Assembly (NCBI GenBank): GCA_030642565.1
Contig: DAOWNM010000043.1
Location: 1 to 12,164, forward strand
DNA from: Bacteroidota bacterium
Lineage (GTDB): Bacteria > Bacteroidota > Bacteroidia > Bacteroidales > GCA-2748055
DNA: 12,164 nucleotides
Direction: 5' to 3'
The notes under the pieces are model-generated. The model did not search any database. It was not told the DNA's origin and saw nothing but the letters and a program-made list of their open reading frames with translations. Positions 1 through 6,876 of the stretch are shown in pieces. The translations under genes were made by a program, and so were the position numbers. The number at the start of each line of letters is the position of its first letter. The first letter of the stretch is position 1.

Positions 1-90
1 AAATCCCTTGAGGATACTACCGCACGCAACAGGTACAAGCTGATAGCTCAAGGGTATGAAGAATTGATTAAATTGACAACGCTAAATTAA
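1..90 (+). CDS. 3' end of an unidentified gene (partial, cut by window start)
   Basis: Frame 1 is open from the first base to a TAA at 88-90 and gives 29 residues (SLEDTTARNRYKLIAQGYEE in the middle part, ending in LTTLN). The composition, with many charged residues and an amphipathic helix-like pattern, looks like the C-terminus of a real protein, but the stretch is too short to assign a family. It is AT-richer than the genes from 354 onward. A chance open frame of this length cannot be excluded. No terminator hairpin with a T-tract follows it; the nearest dyad is GTATAA-cagca-TTATAC at 121-137. Confidence 0.4.
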   Translation, partial: KSLEDTTARNRYKLIAQGYEELIKLTTLN

Positions 91-353
91 ACTATAGCCT
101 AGTTGTTATTATAATAAACTGTATAACAGCATTATACGATGGCGAGGAAGATGAGTAATTATTATTCATAAGTCACCAACCTGTGAAGAGGTCACGACCC
201 CGTGACTTGCAAAAAACCTGAAAATAGGGTAGGAAGGAGGCCTGAAAGTGACAACACGTGTGTTCCGATGCAGCTCAAAAATGGGGTGTCCAAAAAATTC
301 TTGTTTTATATATATAAGATGATTATATATAATAATGTTATATATTTGTCGTT
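91..353. promoter_or_regulatory. Intergenic region upstream of padR with several inverted repeats
   Basis: This 263-bp region has no convincing gene. It holds three dyads: GTATAA-cagca-TTATAC (121-137); GTCACG-accc-CGTGAC (191-206), a perfect 6-bp stem that can extend by one G-T wobble and one A-T pair; and the palindrome ACACGTGT (254-261). None is followed by a T-tract, so they do not look like intrinsic terminators. The last 50 bp are extremely AT-rich and contain the TATATA repeats described separately. The dyads could be protein-binding sites or structured leader RNA; this is inference. Confidence 0.4.
306..348 (+). promoter_or_regulatory. Candidate promoter and PadR operator: three TTATATAT repeats
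   Basis: Three TTATATAT blocks begin at 306, 323 and 338. The first two are perfect palindromes (TTATATATATAA at 306-317 and TTATATATAA at 323-332). The third merges into TATATTTG (341-348), an exact match to the Bacteroidota -7 element TAnnTTTG. No clear -33 TTTG lies 19-21 bp upstream. PadR proteins commonly repress their own operon through AT-rich dyads overlapping the promoter, so autoregulation is a reasonable inference. The predicted transcription start falls within a few bases of the ATG at 354, implying a leaderless or nearly leaderless transcript. Confidence 0.45.
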
Positions 354-686
354 ATGATAGCAAATGATTTGTTAAAAGGTACCTTGAGAACCATTGTTTT
401 AAAGTTATTGGCCGACAACGGACGGATGTACGGGTATGAGATTACCAAGAAGGTGGAAGAGCTATCCACCGGTAAGATCAAACTCACATTCGGTGCACTC
501 TACCCGGTTTTACATAAACTGGAGGCTGAAGGGCATATCGCTACCGAGGTTGAATATATCGGCAAACGAGTCCGGAAGTACTACACTCTGACAGAGACAG
601 GGCGTTCATGGACGGAGCAGAAGGTGGATGAGTTTTTTGATTTTGTCAATACTTTAACCTACCTGCTTAAACCGACCCCTGCCTGA
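354..686 (+). CDS. PadR family transcriptional regulator
   Basis: This 110-residue protein is a small winged-helix DNA-binding regulator of the PadR type, cytoplasmic and probably dimeric. The fold is visible in order: helix 1 with LLKGTLRTIVLKLLA (6-20), the family signature YGYEI (26-30), the recognition-helix region GALYPVLHKLE (47-57), and the wing with KRVRKYYTLTETG (71-83), followed by a C-terminal helix for dimerisation (about 87-105). The length is typical of the short PadR subfamily 2. The ATG at 354 matches the usual start a few residues before LLKGTL. The stop is one base before the next ATG, so the two genes form an operon and are probably coupled in translation. In many bacteria such short PadR genes sit beside a membrane protein with an N-terminal HAAS region, and that is seen here. 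The inducing signal is unknown. Confidence 0.93.
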   Translation: MIANDLLKGTLRTIVLKLLADNGRMYGYEITKKVEELSTGKIKLTFGALYPVLHKLEAEGHIATEVEYIGKRVRKYYTLTETGRSWTEQKVDEFFDFVNTLTYLLKPTPA

Positions 687-687
687 A

Positions 688-1908
688 ATGATTGCCGCAA
701 TCATTGATGACAATTATGAACGCATCAAAAACGACCTGGTCAGTCGTGGACTGACCTGTGAGCGGCTGATTGATGACCTGCTGGACCATGTATGTTGTAT
801 GGTGGAGGAGAATATGGATGACGGGAATGATTTTGAATCTTCCTATCACCAGGTACTTGACTCCATCGGGGAGAAGCGGCTCCCGGAGATCCAGCATCAG
901 ACACTGCTTAACCTTGATAAAAAATTTCAACGCATGAAAAATTTCACATACCTGTTCGGACTGACCTCGGCGATTCTGACCATTCTTGGATCATTTTTTA
1001 AGAGGATGCACTGGCCGGGTGCCGGTATCATGATTACAGTTGGTCTGGTACTGATTGTACTGGTCTTCCTGCCACTCTATTTTACCACCAGCTACCGGGA
1101 GCAGACCGGGAAAAAGAACCCGGTCTATGCCATTGTGGGGTACCTGACCATGGCCCTGTTGCTGGCAGGGGCAGCCTTTAAGATTCAGCACTGGCCGGGA
1201 GCGGGCTGGCTGATCTATGCCAGTATCGGTTTCCTGCTTATAGGTTTTGTTCCGCTCTACGTGGTCAATGTATTCCAGAAGAGCGGGAAGGAGAAAGCCA
1301 CCCTTCCCTACATCGTTATGTTGCTGGTGGGGATAGCCTGTGTGATGTTAATGAGTAATATCAATATGTCCAAGGATCTGCTTGATATCTATATGGAGGA
1401 GGCGCTTGCCAATGAACAGCAGCTGGAGCTGGTGCAGGAGCGTACTGCCAGGCTGTTGGAGATGGCTGGTGATAGTGCCCATGCGGACCAGCTGGCAGCC
1501 ATTACCAGGATCCACAACCAGGCCAGGGATCTGCAAGTGATGGTGACCGGCATGCAGGAGGGGCTGATTGCCTTTGTAGGTCAGCCCGGGGCCTCCATCC
1601 AGGAAGTAGAGTCAAAGGACAATAAAAATGCAGGCAGAGCGGCCATGCTCGAACATGGAGAGGGCAAAGCCTTTGTTACGGAAGCAAGTCAATTTACTGC
1701 CTTGCTGGATGAGCTTGTGAAAGATTCTGCTGCCCGCGCACAGATTGGGGACCATCTTGAATTTACCGAAATTATCTGGGCCAGTGAGCATGGTCCAAGA
1801 GGTGTTGCCGATTCCCCGCTGATGAAAAACTACTATCAAAATACCGATGCTGCCAAGGGCATTGCACTGGCCGAGTATGTGGCCATTGCCTATCTCTTGC
1901 ATCAATAG
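688..1908 (+). CDS. PadR-linked membrane protein with HAAS-like, duplicated GldL-like and GldM-like regions
   Basis: This 406-residue protein probably lies in the inner membrane. Residues 1-80 are helical with ERLIDDLLDHVCCMVEENM (25-43), resembling the HAAS/DUF1700-type region of PadR partners. Residues 85-131 and 145-192 are two similar two-helix hairpins, each with HWPGAG (108-113 and 168-173, exactly 60 residues apart). GldL/PorL of the gliding/T9SS motor carries a similar HWP motif in its cytoplasm-to-helix turn. A fifth helix (about 206-223) is followed by NMSKDLL (226-232), matching the recalled GldM sequence NMSKEVL right after its single helix. Residues 233-406 form a helical, probably extracytoplasmic domain ending in AEYVAIAYLL, as in the GldM N-terminal domain. 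No Asp or Glu occurs in any transmembrane stretch. Function is unknown: sensing or scaffolding is more likely than energy coupling. The GldL/GldM relationship rests on remembered motifs, not alignment. Confidence 0.75.
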   Translation: MIAAIIDDNYERIKNDLVSRGLTCERLIDDLLDHVCCMVEENMDDGNDFESSYHQVLDSIGEKRLPEIQHQTLLNLDKKFQRMKNFTYLFGLTSAILTILGSFFKRMHWPGAGIMITVGLVLIVLVFLPLYFTTSYREQTGKKNPVYAIVGYLTMALLLAGAAFKIQHWPGAGWLIYASIGFLLIGFVPLYVVNVFQKSGKEKATLPYIVMLLVGIACVMLMSNINMSKDLLDIYMEEALANEQQLELVQERTARLLEMAGDSAHADQLAAITRIHNQARDLQVMVTGMQEGLIAFVGQPGASIQEVESKDNKNAGRAAMLEHGEGKAFVTEASQFTALLDELVKDSAARAQIGDHLEFTEIIWASEHGPRGVADSPLMKNYYQNTDAAKGIALAEYVAIAYLLHQ

Positions 1909-1932
1909 AAAAGACCGGAAAAGGAGTAAAAG

Positions 1933-1958
1933 AAAAAGGGGCCGCGGGGCCCCTTTTT
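1933..1958 (+). terminator. Rho-independent terminator of the padR operon
   Basis: A perfect 11-bp stem (AAAAAGGGGCC at 1933-1943, GGCCCCTTTTT at 1948-1958) encloses a GCGG loop and ends in five T. It starts 24 bp after the stop of the upstream gene. The A-tract on the left arm means it could also work on the minus strand, although the minus-strand gene ending at 2212 is 250 bp away. Confidence 0.9.
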
Positions 1959-2211
1959 ACCAACCACTTAAACCTAAAAAGAAATTTTACTGTATCACCC
2001 GTTAGTGAAATGTAAAAGGACGTAAGATTTGTTTTCAGGTTAGTTATATCATAATGTGTGCCAAAATTTGCAACTAATTTAATTGTAATTGGTTACGAAT
2101 TTCTCAACCTTTGAGATTATTTAGAAAAGTGAACGGTTGCGGGAAACCTCTGTACGTTTTCGGACGTTTCTGGCACATTATTAACCGGGTACAATCCGGC
2201 AGGGCGAACAA
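1959..2211. other. Non-coding gap with a long imperfect inverted repeat
   Basis: This AT-rich stretch lies between two convergent genes and has no credible open frame. An imperfect inverted repeat brackets its centre: ATAATGTGTGCCA at 2051-2063 against TGGCACATTAT at 2171-2181 (complement ATAATGTGCCA, two bases shorter). Inside are a short hairpin TCTCAA-cct-TTGAGA (2102-2116) and a near-repeat ACGTTTTCGG/ACGTTTCTGG (2154-2173). Toward the minus-strand gene end there is CCGG-gtacaat-CCGG (2184-2198), a weak hairpin not followed by a T-tract on either strand. It could hold a small RNA or a decayed miniature element; neither is established. Confidence 0.35.
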
Positions 2212-2655
2212 CTATTTTTTTGTCCAGATGGTTTTACGACCCAGTGCTTTGATTCCGGCCACATACCCTTTAATATAAAGGTTGTTATAATTTCCATCTT
2301 CGAACCAGGCAAAGCAGTCATAGGTTTTGCCATTTTTGGGATCGTAAATGGAGCCCTCTTCCCACTTCTTCTTTTTGGAGTCGTATTGGAAGTTTTTTAC
2401 AATAGCCAGACCCATGATGGGCCGTGTGGCAAGTTTGGGATCGGGATTTTCATCATCTATTTTTGGTTTTCCATTTTCGTTGGGTTCATCTAACCAGTTG
2501 ATCTTTCCCACGTATTTCCCGTCAGCTTCTTTGGTGATTTCAATGGTGGAAGTCTTATCGTCGTTGTACCAGGTTCCCTCTATTTTATTGGCCTGCGCAT
2601 GCAGGAACAGAGGAACAAAAAGAATGATAATGGCGGTGAACAGATACTTTTTCAT
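2212..2655 (-). CDS. Secreted DUF2147 domain protein
   Basis: The 147-residue product begins with a clear signal peptide (MKK, hydrophobic core YLFTAIIILFVPLFL, then HAQA; cleavage near residues 20-22). It is therefore exported, probably to the periplasm. The mature part matches the DUF2147 pattern of about 120 residues: GTWYNDD near 27-33, IEITKEADGKYVGKINWL, a central NPDPKLATRPIMGLAIVKNF, then W..GSIYDPKNGKTYDCF and a final LGRKTIWTKK. The conserved Gly/Trp/Tyr positions suggest a compact beta-barrel-like fold. The biochemical role of the family is unknown. It lies 40 bp downstream of the GT-C-like gene on the same strand and may be its co-transcribed partner, but an own promoter in the gap cannot be excluded. 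The ATG at 2655 is fixed by the signal peptide. Confidence 0.88.
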   Translation of the reverse strand: MKKYLFTAIIILFVPLFLHAQANKIEGTWYNDDKTSTIEITKEADGKYVGKINWLDEPNENGKPKIDDENPDPKLATRPIMGLAIVKNFQYDSKKKKWEEGSIYDPKNGKTYDCFAWFEDGNYNNLYIKGYVAGIKALGRKTIWTKK

Positions 2656-2695
2656 GTTGTATAGGTTTTAATTTGAGTTTGAAAAAATAGTAAAA

Positions 2696-4984
2696 TCAAC
2701 GGTCAGTAGCAACTGGAACCCGAAAATTATCAAATAAATAATCTCCTTTTTCAGGGCGGATCACTACCCTGGCACCGGCAGGTTTCAGCAGAAGGTCGTC
2801 TACAGTGATCTGTTTTCCCCTGACTGTAAGCTGGTACCTGATTCCCGGTTCAGGAACGATCTGTTTACTGATTCGCACCCACATACCATCCACATTGTGT
2901 ACCTCACGCGAATTCAGTTTCTCCTTATGAATCAGCTTGTTATCATTATCCCATTGCCAAAGTTCAGGGGTGGGCATATTGTCTGTTCGATGGTCCACAT
3001 AGAGCCAGAATGAGAGTTCTACTTCCGAACCGGAACAGCGTTCATACAGATTCTCACTAAACAGCTCCATGCTCCCTTTTTTCAGATATTTGGCGCCACT
3101 GCCTGTAAATACCCGGTCTGAGGAGAATTCTTCAAAATCTATGTAGATCACCTGCTCCGGGTTCACATTAGTACAGAGGTTTCCGGTACAAGTGAGGCTG
3201 TCTGCAAGGCTATTTGCCAGCTCGATCCACGAATCAAATCCTTTGTTGAAGGCGTAAACCGGAAGGGTGGCCAGTGAAAAATTTTTACCCGACCAGAAAA
3301 CTTCTGCCCGGTCCAGCAGGTCCGACTCCCGAGGGTTCAGCTCCTGGGGGGCAATCACCAGCAAAAGCGGTTTCCGGTTCATATCGTCAACACGTTGTTT
3401 GTAGATGGTGCTGTCGGCCAGTAGTTGAATGGAACTCATGGCCTGGGATAGGGAGATACGGGGAGAGAAACTTTGAACAAGGGGGATCCCGGTCTGATCG
3501 CTGCATCTCATCGCTTCTGAAAAAGCACCCAGTCCTCTTTCGAACCGGAGTTTGTCGCCGCAGGTATTGGCAAAGGGCAGAAAAAACAGTCCCTGGAAAT
3601 CATCAGCGCTTCTCCCGGCCTCTTCAAGTACTATCCGGATATCTCCTCCACTGGTGCTGAACAGCTCGTTCTTATTGAAGATCCTGCTGGTACTCTTCTG
3701 TATCCGGGAGGCGGCCTCCAGTCCCCAGAAGGAGAGTATAATCAACAGGAGCGCCATCGCCGGGATGCGGTATCCTCTTTTCCGGACGATCCTGTAGAGG
3801 TAATAGAGATAGGTGGCGGTAAACACAGTGAATACATAATAGAATATCCAGGAGAACCGGCCCAGGCACCTGAACTGCTTTAACGGGGGGAGCAACTCTG
3901 TTAGAAAACCAAGCCCCCATTTAAAGGGGATGCACATGGAGAATAGAAGTACAATAAACGAAGCGGCCAGGTATAGGTTCAGTTTTTTGTTGGGAAAGTA
4001 CGATTTCAGGTCGGGACGTTTCCGGCCGGCCAGTTGAAGGAGCATGGTAATAAAAAAGGAGAGTGCCAGCAGTGTGGCAGGCAATCCCACATAGGAGCGG
4101 CCTTCCCACTTGTAACTTATATCGACGATCCCGCTGATCACCTCTCTGAGGATGGATCGTGGCGGAAGGAAGATGCTGAAAACGTTAGAGTGGAAGATGA
4201 AAAACCCCCACGGATTATCTGGCCTGTCATCCACCCAGTCGGTGATGGTTACCAATCCCTTTACAATCAGCAGTGGCAGAATGGCAATCATCAAAAGATG
4301 TACTCCTTCAGGCAGATATCCCTTCAGGTTCCTTCGGTGGTTCCAGAGCTGAACCAGGAAAATGGCCATGGTAAATATGGCCAGGAGTGCTGCATAGTAG
4401 GCACTTGTGAAACCTCCAACCAGAGCTGTTGTAAGCAGTAGTACGGTCCACCATCCCTTTCCGGATGCTTCATGCCAGCGAATCAGCAGGTACCAAAACA
4501 GTGGAATAAAGAAGGCATAGACCATCTCGAAATGTCCCCCGAGCCGGTCCACCTGCGGACTCAGAAAGAGGATGATCAGGGAGACCACCCCTGCATACCA
4601 TGGAGGGAGGGAAAACTTCCTCAACACCAGGTAGATAAATGGAATTGCCAACAGCAGTGAAAAAATCATGGTCAGGTTCAGTATGCCTACGCCATGCTCC
4701 GACAGCGGGTAGATGAATCGGTCCAGAAATTTGATAACCTGCAGATAGAGGGGGTGAGAATTGATATATTGCAGATGGTCACCGTAAGGATAGTTGATTC
4801 CATTGTGATCGATTCCCGAGTCGTACTTCAGGTAATAGCTGAAGTTATAGTAGCTCTTCACAGCATCTCCCGAAGTGGAAAAAAGGTAAGCGTCGGGATT
4901 TGCAATCACCCTGCCAAAAAGTGCAACCAGAATCAGCAACCCTGTGCCCAGAATGGCAATTATGGCGATTCTGTTTTTCTTCAT
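2696..4984 (-). CDS. GT-C-like polytopic membrane glycosyltransferase (putative) with C-terminal beta-rich domain
   Basis: A 762-residue protein with an N-terminal helix (about 5-27), then an extracytoplasmic loop with STSGDAVKSYYNF (36-48) and NYPYGDH (64-70). About ten further hydrophobic segments run to about residue 422. GT-C enzymes use lipid-phosphate sugars outside the membrane and keep catalytic acids in this first loop, so D40 is a candidate. Other landmarks are GGHFE (149-153) and KWEGRSYVG (292-300), the latter reminiscent of uncharacterised bacterial GT-C/YfhO-like proteins. Residues 423-600 are soluble with several Cys (475, 493, 599, 604). Residues 610-755 look like a jelly-roll domain with many Trp and Phe, possibly carbohydrate-binding. 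The next divergent gene is a lipid-phosphate glycosyltransferase, which fits a donor-user pair. Acceptor and sugar are unknown; transferase activity is inferred from topology and context. Confidence 0.65.
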   Translation of the reverse strand: MKKNRIAIIAILGTGLLILVALFGRVIANPDAYLFSTSGDAVKSYYNFSYYLKYDSGIDHNGINYPYGDHLQYINSHPLYLQVIKFLDRFIYPLSEHGVGILNLTMIFSLLLAIPFIYLVLRKFSLPPWYAGVVSLIILFLSPQVDRLGGHFEMVYAFFIPLFWYLLIRWHEASGKGWWTVLLLTTALVGGFTSAYYAALLAIFTMAIFLVQLWNHRRNLKGYLPEGVHLLMIAILPLLIVKGLVTITDWVDDRPDNPWGFFIFHSNVFSIFLPPRSILREVISGIVDISYKWEGRSYVGLPATLLALSFFITMLLQLAGRKRPDLKSYFPNKKLNLYLAASFIVLLFSMCIPFKWGLGFLTELLPPLKQFRCLGRFSWIFYYVFTVFTATYLYYLYRIVRKRGYRIPAMALLLIILSFWGLEAASRIQKSTSRIFNKNELFSTSGGDIRIVLEEAGRSADDFQGLFFLPFANTCGDKLRFERGLGAFSEAMRCSDQTGIPLVQSFSPRISLSQAMSSIQLLADSTIYKQRVDDMNRKPLLLVIAPQELNPRESDLLDRAEVFWSGKNFSLATLPVYAFNKGFDSWIELANSLADSLTCTGNLCTNVNPEQVIYIDFEEFSSDRVFTGSGAKYLKKGSMELFSENLYERCSGSEVELSFWLYVDHRTDNMPTPELWQWDNDNKLIHKEKLNSREVHNVDGMWVRISKQIVPEPGIRYQLTVRGKQITVDDLLLKPAGARVVIRPEKGDYLFDNFRVPVATDR

Positions 4985-5061
4985 AAATCAATTAGTTACG
5001 TAACCGGAAATATAGCAAAATTTGGTTACTTTATGAGATCATAACCAACCCTGTAAAGTAG
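4985..5061. promoter_or_regulatory. Divergent promoter region with two perfect dyads
   Basis: These 77 bp must carry promoters for both the minus-strand GT-C-like gene and the plus-strand GT2 gene. Two dyads are seen: the palindrome GTTACGTAAC (4995-5004) and TTATGA-ga-TCATAA (5031-5044). The second is nested in GGTTA...TAACC (5024-5046). On the minus strand TATATTTC (5014-5007) is one base from the -7 consensus TAnnTTTG and would place a start about 18 nt before the ATG at 4984. No equally good plus-strand box is visible. The dyads could be sites for a shared regulator. Confidence 0.4.
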
Positions 5062-6012
5062 ATGGAGAAAGTCTCTTTTGTGGTTCCGGTATTCAACGAG
5101 AAGGAGAATATTGAACCGTTGTGTCGTGCGATCAGTTCTGCCATGGAACCTACCCCATATCCCTATGAGATGATCTTTGTCAATGACGGAAGCAACGATG
5201 ATACCTGGACCGAGATATCGAAGGTCTCAGGGGATTATAAGAACCTGATTGGCATTGATCTGGCCACCAATTATGGTCAGAGTTCGGCACTGTCGGCAGG
5301 GATCGAGCAGGCCGGGGGTGAGTTGATTGTGCTGATGGATGGCGATATGCAGAACGACCCGGCCGATGTTCCAATGATGATCGATACACTGATGGAGAAA
5401 GATTGCGATGTGGTCTCCGGTGAACGGATCAACCGAAAGGATGCAGTCATCTCCAGGAGACTTCCAAGCCGAATTGCCAATTTCTTTATTCGTATGATTA
5501 CCGGTGTGAAGCTAAGGGATTACGGGTGTGCATTAAGAGTGTTCAGGAGCGATATTGCCCGGAACCTGGGACTCTACGGGGAGCTGCACCGCTTTATTCC
5601 GGTGCTGGCGGTACTTCAGGGTGCCCAAATCGTGCAGGTTCCTGTCCGTCACCACAGCCGCAAATTTGGTAAATCCAAGTATGGTATGAGTCGGACCTTA
5701 CGGGTGGTAAGTGACCTGTTACTGATGGTCTTCTTTAAAAAGTATCAGAACCGGCCCATCCATCTATTCGGCACACTGGGAATCATCACATTTGGAATAG
5801 GGGCCATTATCGACCTCTATTTTTTTGTACTGAAATTGCTGGGTAACGATATCTGGGGGAAACCGCTGTTGCTGCTGGGCTTTTTGCTGACTATCGGTGG
5901 GATACAGATCATTACCATTGGGATTTTTTCGGAAATACTTATGAGGACCTACTATGAGTCCCAGCATAAAAAGCCCTACAGGGTGAAACGAACCATCATT
6001 AGTGAAAATTAA
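5062..6012 (+). CDS. GT2 family glycosyltransferase, DPM1/GtrB/ArnC-like (polyprenyl-phosphate sugar synthase)
   Basis: The 316-residue protein transfers a sugar from a nucleotide donor to a polyprenyl phosphate on the cytoplasmic face of the membrane. The GT-A domain (about 1-225) shows VPVFNEKENI (8-17), NDGSNDDTW (41-49), the metal-binding region DGDMQNDP (93-100), SGERINRKD (119-127) and the acceptor-loop motif RHHSRKFGKSKYGMSR (196-211). Two transmembrane helices follow (about 233-257 and 267-292), as in GtrB and ArnC, then a basic cytoplasmic tail. The length is typical. The sugar (glucose, mannose, aminoarabinose or other) cannot be read from the sequence. Its stop overlaps the start of the next gene by 11 nt, so the two are co-translated. 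The divergent GT-C-like gene may use its product. Confidence 0.92.
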   Translation: MEKVSFVVPVFNEKENIEPLCRAISSAMEPTPYPYEMIFVNDGSNDDTWTEISKVSGDYKNLIGIDLATNYGQSSALSAGIEQAGGELIVLMDGDMQNDPADVPMMIDTLMEKDCDVVSGERINRKDAVISRRLPSRIANFFIRMITGVKLRDYGCALRVFRSDIARNLGLYGELHRFIPVLAVLQGAQIVQVPVRHHSRKFGKSKYGMSRTLRVVSDLLLMVFFKKYQNRPIHLFGTLGIITFGIGAIIDLYFFVLKLLGNDIWGKPLLLLGFLLTIGGIQIITIGIFSEILMRTYYESQHKKPYRVKRTIISEN

Positions 6013-6865
6013 ACTCACACCTTTTTTTAAAGTCCTTCTAAAACTGGCGATCACCGTTGCAGCCCTCTGGTATGTGTTCACGAAAATCGAACTGCAACAG
6101 CTCATTGAAACCATTGCCCAGTCGAACTTTTTTTACCTCGCCGGGGCCCTGCTTCTCTTTGTACTCTCCAAGATGATCTCCTCGGTTAGGCTCAACAGGT
6201 ACCTGGGGTCCACTGGCATTCATATCTCAGAAAGGACCAATATGAAACTCTACCTGCTTGGGATGTACTACAACCTTTTTCTACCCGGCGGCATTGGGGG
6301 TGATGGGTACAAGATCTATCTCTTGAACAGGAGATATGAAGTGGCCACCCGGCGGATATTCTGGGCGGTAATGATGGACCGGATCATCGGAGTGATGGCG
6401 CTCTTCTGTATGGCCGTAGTACTCTTCTGTTTTGTTCCGGGTATGAGGGCATATGCCTGGTATACATGGATACTTATCCCGCTCTCCATTTTCATTACCT
6501 ACCTGATCTTCAGGCGCTTTTTCCCATACCTGCTAAACGTATTCCGGATCACTAATCTCTACTCACTGGTGGTTCAGCTGCTTCAGCTGCTCTCTGCCTT
6601 TCTGATCCTGCTCTCGCTGAAGGTGCCGGGTAACCTGGAGGGCTACCTCTTTGTTTTCCTGATCTCCTCCATGGTGGCAGTGCTGCCACTGACCATTGGC
6701 GGGATTGGCTCCAGGGAGTTTACATTTATGCTGGGGGCCCAGTGGCTGGGACTGGATTTGAATCTCTCCATTGCCCTGAGTCTCCTCTTCTACCTGATTA
6801 CCGCATTTACCTCTCTCTGGGGGATACTATACAGCATCGGTCCGGGGTTGAAGCTGGAAGCGTAG
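6002..6865 (+). CDS. Lysylphosphatidylglycerol synthase TM-region / AglD-like (UPF0104) membrane protein
   Basis: The 287-residue protein has about seven to eight transmembrane helices and the family signatures YYNLFLPGGIGGDGYKIYLL (89-108), MDRIIG (125-130) and LPLTIGGIGSREF (228-240). These mark the LPG_synthase_TM family (formerly UPF0104), which includes archaeal AglD and the membrane half of MprF. Members next to GT2 genes are usually tied to lipid-linked sugar or lipid modification, and some are proposed to move lipids across the membrane. The specific role here is not known. The start is a GTG at 6002 inside the end of the GT2 gene. No later in-frame ATG would keep the N-terminal helix (first inside one is at residue 58). 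The gene converges on folA with only 11 bp between the stops and no visible terminator. Confidence 0.85.
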   Translation: MKIKLTPFFKVLLKLAITVAALWYVFTKIELQQLIETIAQSNFFYLAGALLLFVLSKMISSVRLNRYLGSTGIHISERTNMKLYLLGMYYNLFLPGGIGGDGYKIYLLNRRYEVATRRIFWAVMMDRIIGVMALFCMAVVLFCFVPGMRAYAWYTWILIPLSIFITYLIFRRFFPYLLNVFRITNLYSLVVQLLQLLSAFLILLSLKVPGNLEGYLFVFLISSMVAVLPLTIGGIGSREFTFMLGAQWLGLDLNLSIALSLLFYLITAFTSLWGILYSIGPGLKLEA

Positions 6866-6876
6866 CTCACAGGAGT

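Noticed and set aside
248..322. A 24-codon frame starting GTG at 248, preceded by a strong purine-rich AGGAAGGAGG (230-239)
   Set aside because: It encodes an unremarkable Cys-containing peptide, runs into the padR promoter repeats, and Bacteroidota rarely rely on Shine-Dalgarno sites, so the match is likely chance.
3274..3660. A 128-codon open frame on the plus strand inside the GT-C-like gene
   Set aside because: It is antisense to a well-supported membrane protein, has low-complexity Pro/Gly/Arg/Cys-rich composition and no family pattern.
4034..4441. A 135-codon plus-strand frame inside the GT-C-like gene
   Set aside because: Its translation is rich in Gln, His and Gly as expected of the complement of a membrane-protein gene, with no recognisable domain.
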